Shown piece by piece: positions 15,744 through 25,967 of a stretch of DNA of 36,198 nucleotides. The notes under the pieces were generated by a model, which searched no databases, had not been told where the DNA came from, and was given only the letters and a program-made list of their open reading frames with translations. The translations under genes were made by a program, and so were the position numbers. Positions within the stretch are counted from its first letter, which is position 1, and each line of letters starts with the position of its first letter. The stretch spans positions 1 through 36,198 of the forward strand of contig VGDP01000032.1 of NCBI GenBank assembly GCA_016869675.1, given 5' to 3'. The DNA is from Alphaproteobacteria bacterium. Lineage in GTDB: Bacteria > Pseudomonadota > Alphaproteobacteria > SP197.

Positions 15744-16852
15744 TCGACGATGACGGTCGCTGGCGACGCTCCGGTCCTGCGCAGCACCCAGACATCCGCC
15801 TCGCGTTGCAGCGCCAGTCCCGCCGCGCCGAGCGCGGCGCCGAATTGCGCCTCGTCACCCACGTAGTGCACCACTAGGCTGACCGCCTTGGCGCTCATAG
15901 CGGCGATCTCCGTGCGCCGGATCGCGCCCACGCCCGCCATGCGCCGCGTCGTGTCGACCCAATCGCCGACGGCGCCGACGGGCACCTCCAGCCGCATCGC
16001 CGTCTCGGTTCCCGTGTCGACGATGTTGTCGGCGCGCCAGGCCGCCTCCAGGCGGTCCACGACGCCCTGGGCCGCGGCGGCATAGAGGTCGTCGAGCGTC
16101 GGCTCGGTCCCTTCCGCCAGGCCGAAACCGGCGCTGCTTACCTCGGCCGTGATACTGCGGTGCATGGTCACATCGACGCCCAGCGTTGCGGGCACCGTGC
16201 CATCGGCGGGAACGTGGGCCTCGACCACGGCGACACTGCCGGTCCCGTAGCGCCCGGCCAGGCGCGCCAGGGCACCGGCGTCGCCGGCCACGGCACGCGC
16301 CGCGTCGATGGCCGCGATGTCTTCCAGATCGCCGACCGGCACCACGACGGGCACCAGGCCGCTGCCCGCCGCCACCCGTTGCCAGGCGTCGCGCCAGCCG
16401 TTCTCCAGCTCGAACAGCAGCCGCTCGCCGCCCTGGTCGAGCACCGGCAGCACCAGCACCGGCGGACTCGTCTCCACGGTCCGGTTGGCGCCGAGTTCGC
16501 GGAACGTCTGGCGCACCAGGGCTTCGTTGAAGTTGAACGTGAGGTGCGCGATGTAACGGTCCGGCCCGATCTTCTCGTCGATCACTTCGAAGGATTGCAC
16601 CAGCGTGCCGATGCGCGCGTCGTCCAACGCCAGCAACGCCGCCGCCTGGTCGGGCGCGACCAGCCGTTCCACCAGCGTCCGCCACGCGGCGCGCTGGCCC
16701 TGGGCAAGCGCCGCGTCGCGCGCGGCCGCGGCGTCGGCCGCCGTCTCGTCGACCGCCACGCCGATGACCGCGTAGGGCCCGCCCGCCGACGCCATCGTCG
16801 CGGCCAGCACCAGGGCGAGGGCGAACCAGGCGCTCCAGAGGACGCGCGTCAT
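15740..16852 (-). CDS. DUF2066-domain exported protein
   Basis: A 370-aa protein with a Sec signal peptide ([25 protein letters not shown], about residues 1-24) followed by a DUF2066 domain. Within it are recognisable family stretches such as [20 protein letters not shown] and [16 protein letters not shown]. The molecular role of DUF2066 is not established. The start at 16852 is chosen for the signal peptide; longer readings run into purM. It is the first gene of the four-gene minus-strand operon, and its start codon lies only 22 bases from the purM ATG on the opposite strand. Confidence 0.87.
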   Translation of the reverse strand: MTRVLWSAWFALALVLAATMASAGGPYAVIGVAVDETAADAAAARDAALAQGQRAAWRTLVERLVAPDQAAALLALDDARIGTLVQSFEVIDEKIGPDRYIAHLTFNFNEALVRQTFRELGANRTVETSPPVLVLPVLDQGGERLLFELENGWRDAWQRVAAGSGLVPVVVPVGDLEDIAAIDAARAVAGDAGALARLAGRYGTGSVAVVEAHVPADGTVPATLGVDVTMHRSITAEVSSAGFGLAEGTEPTLDDLYAAAAQGVVDRLEAAWRADNIVDTGTETAMRLEVPVGAVGDWVDTTRRMAGVGAIRRTEIAAMSAKAVSLVVHYVGDEAQFGAALGAAGLALQREADVWVLRRTGASPATVIVE

Positions 16853-16879
16853 TGCAATCACCGATCCATGCGCTATGGT
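16852..16879 (+). promoter_or_regulatory. Possible purM promoter overlapping the annotated start
   Basis: On the plus strand TTGCAA (16852-16857) and TATGGT (16874-16879) are separated by 16 bases. Each matches four of six consensus positions. The -10 overlaps the ATG at 16875, so if this promoter is real, translation of purM must begin further downstream. The space between the two divergent genes is only 22 bases. Confidence 0.3.
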
Positions 16880-17996
16880 CGCGCCGACTATAGCCAACGC
16901 CACAGGACGACGCGAGGACGCCATCGCCGACCTGACGTACAAGGAAACCGGGGTCGACATCGACGCGGGTGCCAGCCTGGTCGAGCGCATCAAGCCTTTG
17001 GCGCGCGCGACGATGCGCATGGGCGTGATGGACGGGTTGGGCGGCTTCGGCGGCCTGTTCGACCCGCGCGCGGCGGGCTTTCGCGATCCCGTGCTGGTCT
17101 CGGGCACCGATGGCGTCGGCACCAAGCTGAAGATCGCCATCGCGTCCGGGCGCCACGACACCATCGGCATCGACCTGGTCGCCATGTGCGTCAACGACGT
17201 GCTGGTGCACGGCGCCGAGCCCCTGTTCTTCCTGGACTACTTCGCAACGGGCCGGCTTGAGGTGGACGTCGCGGCGCGCGTCATCGCGGGCATCGTCGAG
17301 GGCTGCCGCATCGCGAGCTGCGCGTTGCTCGGCGGCGAGACCGCCGAGATGCCCGGCTTCTACGGCGACGGCGAGTACGACCTGGCCGGCTTCGCGGTCG
17401 GCGCCGTGGAGCGGGCCAACCTCTTGCGCGGCGGCGAGGCGAGGCCCGGCGATGTGCTGCTCGGCGTCGCCTCCAGCGGGCTTCACTCCAATGGCTATTC
17501 CCTGGTGCGCCGCGTCGTCGAGAGCCGGGGGCTCGGCTATGGTGACGCCGCGCCGTTCGCCCCCGACCGGTCGCTCGGCGAGGCGCTGCTGGCGCCGACC
17601 CGCATCTACGTGCCGAGCCTGCTGCCGCTGCTGCGCGCGGGCCTGGTGCGCGGGCTGGCGCACATCACGGGCGGCGGCCTGACCGAAAATGTGCCGCGCG
17701 TACTTCCGCGCGGCACAGTCGGTGCCATCGACGCGGCCGCATGGCCCCTGCCGCCGGTGTTCCGCTGGCTCGCGCGGGGCACGCGTCAGCGCCCGATCGC
17801 GGCCGAGGAGCTGGCGCGCACCTTTAACTGCGGCATCGGTCTGGTTTTGGTGGTCGAGCCGGGCAAGGCGGCCGAGGTCGCCCAGGCGCTCGGCGCGGCG
17901 GGCGAAGCGGTGACGACCATCGGCGCCGTGCGCGCGGGCGCGACCGGCCGGCCGGCGGCCGTCAACCTGGCGGGGCTCGCGTCGTGGCGCGACTGA
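16875..17996 (+). CDS. purM: Phosphoribosylformylglycinamidine cyclo-ligase (AIR synthase)
   Basis: A 373-aa enzyme for step five of purine synthesis, the ATP-dependent closure of FGAM to AIR. It has the family opening [21 protein letters not shown] (at residues 20-40, so split here), the [13 protein letters not shown] motif, the glycine-rich [14 protein letters not shown] and the C-terminal [11 protein letters not shown]. The first 19 residues ([15 protein letters not shown]...) are not typical of PurM, which usually begins close to the LTYK motif. No in-frame ATG or GTG lies nearer, so the ATG at 16875 is kept with doubt. It is followed by purN, which starts inside its last codons. Confidence 0.93.
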   Translation: MVAPTIANATGRREDAIADLTYKETGVDIDAGASLVERIKPLARATMRMGVMDGLGGFGGLFDPRAAGFRDPVLVSGTDGVGTKLKIAIASGRHDTIGIDLVAMCVNDVLVHGAEPLFFLDYFATGRLEVDVAARVIAGIVEGCRIASCALLGGETAEMPGFYGDGEYDLAGFAVGAVERANLLRGGEARPGDVLLGVASSGLHSNGYSLVRRVVESRGLGYGDAAPFAPDRSLGEALLAPTRIYVPSLLPLLRAGLVRGLAHITGGGLTENVPRVLPRGTVGAIDAAAWPLPPVFRWLARGTRQRPIAAEELARTFNCGIGLVLVVEPGKAAEVAQALGAAGEAVTTIGAVRAGATGRPAAVNLAGLASWRD

Positions 17997-18637
17997 AGCT
18001 CGCGGTCCTCGTATCGGGCTCCGGCACCAACCTCCAGGCCCTGATCGACGCGTGCAAGGAGCCGGGCTTTCCGGCTGAAATCGTGCAAGTCGTCTCGAAC
18101 CGGCCCGGCGTGACCGCGCTGGAACGCGCGGCCGGCGCCGGCATTCCGACGGACGTCATCAATCACAAGGCGTTCACCACGCGCGTCGCGTTCGATGCCG
18201 CCATCCATGCGGTCCTCGAAGCCTCGGGCGCGGACCTGGTGTGCCTGGCCGGGTTCATGCGCCTGTTCACCGACGGCTTCGTCGAGCGTTGGCGCGACCG
18301 CATGATCAACATCCACCCGTCGCTCTTGCCCGCCTTCCCGGGCCGCCACACCCACAAACGCGCGCTCGACGCGGGCGTGCGGTTCACCGGCTGCACGGTC
18401 CATTACGTGCGGCCCGAGATGGACACTGGACCGATCATCGTGCAGGCGGCGCTGCCCGTACACCCCGACGACACGGTCGAGCGCCTGCGCGAACGGGTGC
18501 TCTCGGCCGAACACCGCAGCTACCCCCTGGCGGTGCGCCTGATCGCCGAGGGCCGGGTCCGCGTGATCGACGAACGGGCCGTGATCGACGATGCCCTCGT
18601 TCCGGGCGCCGCCATGCTCAACCCGCGCGAACGTTAG
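17984..18637 (+). CDS. purN: Phosphoribosylglycinamide formyltransferase
   Basis: A 217-aa folate-dependent GAR transformylase, step three of purine synthesis. The N-terminal [14 protein letters not shown] binds the phosphate. The catalytic triad is N109 and H111 in [12 protein letters not shown], and D147 in EMDTGPI. It starts at a GTG that overlaps the end of purM by 13 bases, the standard purM-purN arrangement, and implies translational coupling. Length and motif order are normal, with a short C-terminal tail ([12 protein letters not shown]). It converges on ndk with three bases between stop codons, so any terminators must lie within the neighbouring coding sequence. Confidence 0.95.
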   Translation: MARLKLAVLVSGSGTNLQALIDACKEPGFPAEIVQVVSNRPGVTALERAAGAGIPTDVINHKAFTTRVAFDAAIHAVLEASGADLVCLAGFMRLFTDGFVERWRDRMINIHPSLLPAFPGRHTHKRALDAGVRFTGCTVHYVRPEMDTGPIIVQAALPVHPDDTVERLRERVLSAEHRSYPLAVRLIAEGRVRVIDERAVIDDALVPGAAMLNPRER

Positions 18638-18640
18638 CGG

Positions 18641-19063
18641 TCAGCCGACGATATCGAGGCCCGCGAAGAAGAAGGCGATCTCCCGTGCCGCGTTCTCGGC
18701 CGAATCCGAGCCGTGCACCGAGTTGGCCTCGATCGACTCGGCGAACAGCTTGCGGATGGTGCCCGGCGCCGCCTTGGCCGGATCGGTCGCGCCCATGATG
18801 TCGCGGTTGCGCGCGACGGCGCTCTCGCCCTCGAGCACCTGGACCACGACGGGGCCCGAGGTCATGAAGTCGCACAGGCTGCCGAAGAACGGCCTGGCCC
18901 GGTGCACGTCGTAGAACGACTCAGCGTCGGCGCGGGCCAGGCGGATGCGCCGCTGGGCGACGATGCGTAGGCCGGCTTCCTCGAACTTGGCGTTGATGGC
19001 GCCCGTCAGGTTGCGACGGGTCGCATCGGGCTTGATGATCGAAAGCGTCCGTTCCACGGCCAT
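18641..19063 (-). CDS. ndk: Nucleoside diphosphate kinase
   Basis: A 140-aa kinase that balances nucleoside triphosphates by ping-pong phosphate transfer through His117 in the NSVHGSDS motif (114-121). The opening [18 protein letters not shown] and the RARPFFGSL segment are typical. Length is exactly that of bacterial Ndk. A strong ribosome-binding site, AGGGAGG (19079-19073 on the minus strand), sits nine bases before the ATG, and a promoter-like pair lies just upstream. Its convergent position against purM-purN groups nucleotide genes together. Confidence 0.97.
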   Translation of the reverse strand: MAVERTLSIIKPDATRRNLTGAINAKFEEAGLRIVAQRRIRLARADAESFYDVHRARPFFGSLCDFMTSGPVVVQVLEGESAVARNRDIMGATDPAKAAPGTIRKLFAESIEANSVHGSDSAENAAREIAFFFAGLDIVG

Positions 19064-19098
19064 GACCGGCGACCTCCCTGGTGATCGCGATGGCGCGC

Positions 19099-19127
19099 CT
19101 TATAGAAGCTGGCGCCCAACGCCGCAA
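19099..19127 (-). promoter_or_regulatory. ndk promoter
   Basis: On the minus strand TTGCGG (19127-19122) is followed after exactly 17 bases by TATAAG (19104-19099). The -10 element ends about 35 bases before the ndk start codon. The good -10, ideal spacing and downstream AGGGAGG make this the clearest promoter in the window. Confidence 0.55.
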
Positions 19128-19256
19128 CCGCCACGCCGACTCCGTGACCACGGGCTGCCCGACTCGGTGCCTGGACCATCCGGATCCGCACATCCGCTCC
19201 GCGCCCAATCGCGCAGGCAACATCGAGATCCAAGGCATGGCTACAACGCCATAATC

Positions 19257-19324
19257 GGCCGGATTCTCACATCCGGCCTTAACCGGGAGCGCTTGGCCCG
19301 GAGGGGGCAAGAAGCCCTGCCCCC
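19257..19324. terminator. Two hairpins between the DUF465 gene and ndk
   Basis: One hairpin has perfect 8-base arms GGCCGGAT (19257-19264) and ATCCGGCC (19271-19278) with a six-base loop. The second has GGGGGCA (19303-19309) and TGCCCCC (19318-19324). Both lie downstream of the DUF465 stop on the minus strand. Neither has a clean U-tract, so they may be terminators or simply folded leader sequence. The 282-base gap holds no gene I can support. Confidence 0.4.
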
Positions 19325-19345
19325 GGATGCGCTGGACTTGGCGGT

Positions 19346-19531
19346 CTAGCGCTGCGTCGAAAGTTGCGAGATCTCTTCCTTGACCCGGAGTTTCTGGCGC
19401 TTGAGCTCGGTCAGATGAAGCGTGTTGGGCATCGGCCGGTGGACTTCCTCCTCGATCTCGTGCTCGAGCTCGGCATGCTTCGCGGTCAGCGCGGAAAGAC
19501 GGGAATCTGAACCCACTGCTTCCTCCTCCAT
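19346..19531 (-). CDS. DUF465 (YdcH-like) small coiled protein
   Basis: A 61-aa protein with the YdcH/DUF465 pattern: a helix with SRLSALTAKHAELEHEIEEE, a short turn containing HRPMPNT, and a second helix LKRQKLRVKEEISQL. This predicts a charged helical hairpin. Members are widespread in proteobacteria and have no established function. The start at 19531 is chosen because it gives the family's usual 60-70 aa length; a much longer reading exists upstream on this strand but overlaps ubiX. It is divergent from ubiX, with about 120 bases between the starts. Confidence 0.85.
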   Translation of the reverse strand: MEEEAVGSDSRLSALTAKHAELEHEIEEEVHRPMPNTLHLTELKRQKLRVKEEISQLSTQR

Positions 19532-19654
19532 GGTGGTCGGGTTGGTCGGCGTGGCGGACTCTCCCTGCGTTTGGGGTCCTTGCCGCTCCCGCGGCCGACA
19601 CGCCCGTCCCAGGGACGAAGGGTGTGGCGCCGGGAGGCCCAAGGAGTATACCAA

Positions 19655-20248
19655 GTGACCATGACAACCGCCAGCATCGATCGGCTCGTCGTCGGCATCA
19701 GCGGCGCCTCGGGCGTGATCTACGGCATCCGGTTGCTCGAAGCCCTGAAGCGTCTGGGCATCGAGACCCATCTGGTGCTGTCCAAGGCGGCCGAGACGAC
19801 GCTGGCCCACGAGACCGAGCTGAAGCCTGCCGTCGTGCGCGCCCTGGCCAGCCAAGTCCACGCGGTCGGCGATCCGGCGGCGGCGCCGTCCAGCGGTTCG
19901 TTCCGCACCGACGGCATGATCGTGGCACCGTGCTCGGTCAAGACGCTCGCCGAGATCGCGACCGGGGCGACCACCAACCTGCTCAGCCGCGCCGCCGACG
20001 TGACCCTGAAGGAGCGGCGCCGGCTGGTGCTGCTGGTGCGCGAGACGCCGCTGCACGCCGGGCACCTGCGCAACATGCTGACGGTGACCGAGATGGGCGC
20101 GATCGTGGCGCCGCCTGTGCCCGCGTTCTACGCCCGCCCCGCGAGCCTGGACGCCATGGTCGACCACACGATCGGCCGCGTGCTCGACCTCTTTGGCCTC
20201 GACGCCGGTCTCGCGCACCGCTGGGACCCGAAGGGGCGCGCGGGATAG
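19655..20248 (+). CDS. ubiX: Flavin prenyltransferase UbiX
   Basis: A 197-aa enzyme that joins dimethylallyl phosphate to FMN to make prenyl-FMN, the cofactor of UbiD-type decarboxylases in ubiquinone synthesis. The flavin site VVGISGASGVIYGIRLLEAL is split across the first helix. Later come the PCSVKTLAEIATG segment, the RRLVLLVRETPLH motif with its conserved Arg/Glu, and MLTVTEMGAIV. AAGGAG at 19641-19646 lies eight bases before a GTG at 19655 and 14 bases before an ATG at 19661, so the GTG is preferred. No ubiD is in the window. An IS630 copy follows 111 bases downstream. Confidence 0.93.
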   Translation: MTMTTASIDRLVVGISGASGVIYGIRLLEALKRLGIETHLVLSKAAETTLAHETELKPAVVRALASQVHAVGDPAAAPSSGSFRTDGMIVAPCSVKTLAEIATGATTNLLSRAADVTLKERRRLVLLVRETPLHAGHLRNMLTVTEMGAIVAPPVPAFYARPASLDAMVDHTIGRVLDLFGLDAGLAHRWDPKGRAG

Positions 20249-20270
20249 TGCGGAACCCACCGCCCGCCGG

Positions 20271-20317
20271 TCCGTCACCCCGGGGTGCTGCGCGCGCGGC
20301 GAACCGGCGATGACAGA
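20271..20317. repeat. Decayed half of a GTCA...TGAC palindromic repeat
   Basis: CCGTCACCCCGG at the left and CCGGCGATGACAG at the right can pair with one or two mismatches around a CG-rich interior. The ends resemble the CTGTCATC-type ends of the 110-bp repeat at alkA. It fills most of the gap between ubiX and the IS630 element. No gene is seen here. Confidence 0.4.
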
Positions 20318-20359
20318 CCGTGGGGTCTCGGGGTTCGTGGAACCGCCATGAACGTCTGA

Positions 20360-21531
20360 TACCAGCGGCCTTTGATTTTGGCTCTGGGGGTCCCAAGGGG
20401 GGTGGCATTTCTGATTCGTAGGAGACCGGCAGCCATGGAGGGATGGGATGCCGGGGATAGCGTTACGGGATGACTTCGACGCTGGGTTGGTTCGGCAGGC
20501 GGCTCGGGCGTCGTCGAACGCGACCCAGGCCCGCCGGTTGCTGGCGATCGCGGCGGTCTATGACGGTCTGACGCGGACGCGCGCGGCGGAGATCGGCGGC
20601 ATGGACTGCCAGACTCTGAGGGACTGGGTCCACCGCTTCAACGAGGCCGGGCCCGACGGGCTGGTCAACCGCACAGCTCCCGGCGCCGAGGCCAAGTTGA
20701 CGCCAGTCCAGCTCGCGGCGTTGGCTGAGATCGTCGAGACCGGCCCCGATCCGGCGACCGACAGGATCGTGCGTTGGCGCCGGGTCGACCTCAAGGAGGT
20801 CATCGAGAAGCGCTTTGGTGTGACGTACCACGAGCGCTCGGTCTCCCGGCTGCTCAACGATCTGGGCTTCGCGCACCTGAGCGCGCGCCCCAAACACCCG
20901 GAGCAGGACCCTGCGATGCTGGAGCGGTTTAAAAAAAACTTCCCGCGCACGCTCGCGGCGGCGGTAGGGCATCTGCCCCGGGGTTCCAAGGTTGAACTCT
21001 GGTGGCAGGACGAGATGCGGGTCGGCCAGAAGAACGGCCTGGTCCGCCAGTGGGCGCGCAAAGGCACTCGGCCACGCCAGCCCAAGGACCAGCGCTACAA
21101 GAGCGCCTATCTGTTCGGCGCCATCTGCACGATGCGGGGGACCGGCGCCGCTGTGGTCATGCCCATCGCCAATACCCACGCCATGCAGGTCCATCTCGAC
21201 GAGAGCAGCCTGGCCGTGAAGCCGGGCGCCCACGCACGCCGCGCTGCTCATGGATCGCGCCGGCTGGCACACCAGTGCCGCCCTCGACGTGCCAGCCAAC
21301 ATCATCCCGGTGCTGCTGCCGCCACGATCTCCGGAGCTGAACCCGGTCGAGAACATCTGGCAGCACCTGCGCCAGACCTACCTCTCCAACCGGGTCTTCG
21401 CCGACCACGACGCCATCGTCGAGGCCTGCTGCGACGCCTGGAACCGTCTCGTCGACGGCCCGGGGCGCATCACATCCATCGGTCTCCGCCAATGGGCCCA
21501 CTCAATAGGTCAATATCAATGACCGTTGGTA
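20360..21531 (+). mobile_element. IS630-family insertion sequence
   Basis: About 1.17 kb bounded by TA dinucleotides (20360-20361 and 21530-21531), the target duplicated by this family. The 24-base ends at 20359-20382 and 21509-21532 match inversely at 19 of 24 positions, both starting ATACCA and sharing TTGAT inside. The element carries one transposase gene, which is broken. It sits between ubiX and cysS and does not interrupt either. The decayed ends and frameshift suggest an old insertion. Confidence 0.85.
20448..21522 (+). pseudogene. IS630 transposase, frameshifted
   Basis: The N-terminal part (from ATG 20448) reads as helix-turn-helix domains (RTRAAEIGGMDCQTLRDWVH; VTYHERSVSRLLNDLGF) followed by the DDE domain with the first Asp in WWQDEMRVG. 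After GAHA, near 21234, the frame shifts by +1. The second Asp (LLMDRAGWH) and the Glu (SPELNPVENIW) are then read from 21250 to the stop at 21520-21522. The cause appears to be a tandem CACG-CACG at 21231-21238; with one copy the reading would be GAHAALLMD, as the family expects. The catalytic triad is therefore split and the element should be unable to move itself. Confidence 0.88.
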
Positions 21532-21561
21532 TGATTCGTGGCCGACGTCGCACGGCCAGCG

Positions 21562-21607
21562 AGAACCTGGGATGCAGGGGCGGGTCTGAGGCCCGCCCCT
21601 ACCCACT

Positions 21608-21616
<9 letters not shown>
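21562..21616. terminator. Two-tier hairpin at the end of cysS
   Basis: Outer arms AGAACCTG (21562-21569) and CAGGTTCT (21609-21616) enclose inner arms AGGGGCGGG (21576-21584) and CCCGCCCCT (21592-21600). The cysS stop codon (21608-21610, minus strand) lies at the foot of the outer stem. It is probably a transcript end for the operon, lacking a U-tract. The inner part is shared with a site before gor. Confidence 0.6.
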
Positions 21617-22962
<1,346 letters not shown>

Positions 22963-22966
<4 letters not shown>

Positions 22967-24306
22967 GATGGCTGTCCCTTGAGCCGGGCGAGCACACGGT
23001 CCCGCCCGACGAGCGGCAGCAGGTAGCGCATCTCGGGGCCGTGGTCGAGCCCGGTCAACGCCAGGCGCAGCGGCCGATAGAGCGCGCGGCCCTTGGAGCC
23101 GGTGGCGGCCGCGACCGCTCCGGTCCACGCCGCCCAGGTCGCCGCGTCCCACGGTTCGGGCGGCAGGGCCGTCACGGCGTGGGCCAGCAGCGCCGCGTCC
23201 TCGACGACGGGCGCGAGCGGGCCCGCGACGACGCGCCACCAGTCGGCCACGTCGGCGACCCGCGCGCAGTTAGCCCGCACGGCTTCCCAGAACGGTGCAC
23301 CCCCGGCCACGCCCAGCGCCACGAGCCGGTCGGCGACCGCCGCGAACGGCAGGCCTGCCACCACGCGCTGGTTTAACACGTCGAGCTCGTGCGGGTCGAA
23401 ACGCACGGGCGCACGGCCGAACCGCTCGAGGTCGAAGCCCGCCACGGCCTGATCGAGCGCGACGAACGGCTCGACCGGAGCGGACGAGCCCAGCCGCGCG
23501 AACAGGCTAACGATGGTCATCGCTTCGACACCCGCTTCGCGCAGGGCGCCCAGCCCGAGCGCCGCGTCACGCTTGGACAGCTTGGCGCCGTCCCGGTCCA
23601 CCAGCAGCGGCAGGTGGGCGAAGGCGAATCGGCCGGGCGCGGCGCCCAGCGCCTCGGCGATCTGGAGTTGCACCGCCGTGTTCGCCACGTGGTCCTCGCC
23701 CCGGATGACGTGGGTGATGCCGATCTCGAGGTCGTCGACGATCGAGGCGAGCGTATAGGTGGGCGCGCCGTCGGCGCGCACGAGAACCGGATCGCTCAGG
23801 CTGCCCGCGTCGATCGCCTGGGGCCCGCGCACCAAATCGGTCCACGCGACCGACCCGGCGTCGAGCAGGAAACGCCAATGTGGCCGCCGGTCCTCGGCCT
23901 CGAGCCGCCGCCGGTCGGCGTCGCCCAGCCGCAGGCCGAGCCGGTCGTAGACCGGCGGCAGGCCACGCGCGCGCAGGCCCGCGCGCAAGCGCGCCAATTC
24001 GTCCTCGGTCTCGTAGCAGGCATAGACCCGCGCCTCGTCGCGCAGGCGCTTGAAGGCGTCGGTGTAGCGGGCCAGCCGCGCCGACTGCCGTGCCAGGCGA
24101 TCCCAGCCCAGTCCCAGCCACGCCAGGTCGTCGCGGATCGCCTGGTCGTAGTCCGCGCGCGACTGCTCGGTGTCCGTGTCGTCGATGCGCAGCACGAACG
24201 TGCCGCCCTGGGTGCGCGCGAAAAGGGCGTTGATAACCGCGAGCCGGGCGCTGCCCAGGTGCAGCCGCCCCGTCGGGCTCGGCGCGAAACGGACGACCGG
24301 CGCCAT
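22963..24306 (-). CDS. gltX: Glutamyl-tRNA synthetase
   Basis: A 447-aa class Ic synthetase. The HIGH motif is HLGS at 16-19 in FAPSPTGRLHLGSAR, IDDTDTEQSR follows, and the KMSKS motif is KLSKR at 242-246. The C-terminal all-helical anticodon domain continues to residue 447, so this is a full synthetase and not the short glutamyl-Q-tRNA(Asp) ligase. Many alphaproteobacteria carry two GluRS copies, one with relaxed or tRNA-Gln specificity; which copy this is cannot be judged here. Its TGA overlaps the cysS GTG, and its ATG lies 14 bases after the nadE stop. Confidence 0.94.
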
Positions 24307-24320
24307 GGCGACGGACCGAC

Positions 24321-25967
24321 CTAGCCCCGATAGCCGTTGGTGATCGGATACCGCCGGTCGCGGCCGAACGCCTTGGCGGTGATCTTGACCCCGGGCGGCG
24401 CCTGGCGCCGCTTATACTCGGCGACCAGCAGCATGGAACGGACCCGCGCGACCAGCGCTGGATCGTGGCCGCGCGCCGCGACATCGGCCAGGCTCTGCTC
24501 GCGCTCGACCAGGTGCTCGAGGATGTCGTCGAGCGCGGCGTAGGGCGGCAGGCTGTCCTGGTCGGTCTGGTTCGGACGCAACTCGGCAGTCGGCGCCTTG
24601 TCGATGACGCTCTCGGGAATGACGCGGCCGCGCGGTCCCTTGGCGCCGCCGGGCAGCGCCTGGTTGCGCCAGCGGCAGAGCGCGTAAACGGTCGTCTTGT
24701 AGACGTCCTTCAGCAGCGCGTAGCCGCCACACATGTCGCCGTAGAGCGTGGCGTAGCCCACCGACATCTCGGACTTGTTGCCGGTCGAGACGACCATGTG
24801 GCCCAGCTTGTTGCTGAGCGCCATCAGCACGATGCCGCGGCAGCGCGCCTGGATGTTCTCCTCGGTGGTGTCGGCGGCGCGCCCGGCGAAGGCCGGCGCC
24901 AGCATCGCCAGGAACGCCGCGTGCGCCGGCTCGATGGCGACAGTCGAAAGCTCGCAGCCCAGCAGCCGCGCGCAATCCTCGGCATCGTCTATCGACGCCT
25001 GGGATGTGAAGCGGCTGGGCAGGCGCACACCGTGCACCTTCTCCGGCCCCAGCGCATCGACGGCGACGGCGGCGGTCAACGCCGAATCGACGCCGCCCGA
25101 AAGCCCGACGAGGACACCGGGAAACCGGTTCTTGCCGACGTAATCCGCCAGCCCGCGCATGAGCGCGCGGTAGGTCGCCGCCACCCCTTCCTCGTTGCGC
25201 ATGACGCGCGCGGGCGCCGGTGCGCCGTCCGCGCCCAGGCGGAAGCTCAGCAGGTCCTCGTCCCAGGTCGCGGCCTGGGCCGTCAGCCGGCACGCGGCGT
25301 CCAGCACGAACGAGCCGCCGTCGAACACCAGCTCGTCCTGGCCGCCGACCTGGTTGACGTAGATCAGCGGCAGGCCGGTTTCGGTGACGCGCGCGACCGC
25401 GTGGTTGAGCCGGGCGTCTACGTTGACGATGTCGAAGGGCGAGCCGTTGATGACGACCAAGTTCTCGGCGCCCGATTCCGCCAGGCACTCGGCCACGTCG
25501 GGGAACCACATGTCCTCGCACACCATCACGCCCAGCCGCCGGCCGCGGAACGGCACCGGCCCCAGCAGCGGCCCGGGCGCGAACACGCGCTTCTCATCGA
25601 ACACGCCGTAGTTGGGCAATTCGTGCTTCAGGCGGACCCCAGCGATCCTGCCGCCGTCCAGCACGAAGGCGGCGTTGTGCAGCTTGCCATCCGCCTGGTG
25701 CAGCGAACCGACGACCAGCCCCGGCCCGCCGTCGGCGGTGGCGCGCGCCAGCTCGTCGATGGCCGCCGTCGCGCGCTCGACGAACGAGGGGCGCAGCACC
25801 AAGTCCTCGGGCGGATAGCCGGTGACCACCAGTTCGCTCGCGATCACCAGGTCCGCGCCCTCGGCCGCCGCGCGCGCGCGCGCCGCCAGCAGCTTGGCCG
25901 CGTTGCCGGGGATGTCGCCCACGGTCGGGTTAACCTGGGCCAGCGCGATGGTCAGCGGCACGCTCAC
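24321..25967 (-). CDS. nadE: Glutamine-dependent NAD+ synthetase
   Basis: A 548-aa two-domain enzyme that amidates NaAD to NAD+. The N-terminal glutaminase (nitrilase fold) shows its triad E45 (ASELVVTG), K114 (VRLKHELPNYG) and C150 (MVCEDMWFPD), which releases ammonia from glutamine. The synthetase domain starts near 265, with the PP-loop SGGVDS at 290-295 and the later STGNKSEMSVGYATLYGD segment, here split. The start is the GTG at 25967, overlapping the pncB stop as GTGA. A longer in-frame reading upstream runs antisense-frame through pncB and is not used. It follows pncB directly, joining nicotinate salvage to NAD formation. Confidence 0.95.
   Translation of the reverse strand: MSVPLTIALAQVNPTVGDIPGNAAKLLAARARAAAEGADLVIASELVVTGYPPEDLVLRPSFVERATAAIDELARATADGGPGLVVGSLHQADGKLHNAAFVLDGGRIAGVRLKHELPNYGVFDEKRVFAPGPLLGPVPFRGRRLGVMVCEDMWFPDVAECLAESGAENLVVINGSPFDIVNVDARLNHAVARVTETGLPLIYVNQVGGQDELVFDGGSFVLDAACRLTAQAATWDEDLLSFRLGADGAPAPARVMRNEEGVAATYRALMRGLADYVGKNRFPGVLVGLSGGVDSALTAAVAVDALGPEKVHGVRLPSRFTSQASIDDAEDCARLLGCELSTVAIEPAHAAFLAMLAPAFAGRAADTTEENIQARCRGIVLMALSNKLGHMVVSTGNKSEMSVGYATLYGDMCGGYALLKDVYKTTVYALCRWRNQALPGGAKGPRGRVIPESVIDKAPTAELRPNQTDQDSLPPYAALDDILEHLVEREQSLADVAARGHDPALVARVRSMLLVAEYKRRQAPPGVKITAKAFGRDRRYPITNGYRG

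Noticed and set aside
20927-20941. Run of eight A in the IS630 transposase as a programmed frameshift site.
   Set aside because: The reading frame before and after the run is the normal one; the +1 frame from here hits a stop by 21219, before the second half of the protein.
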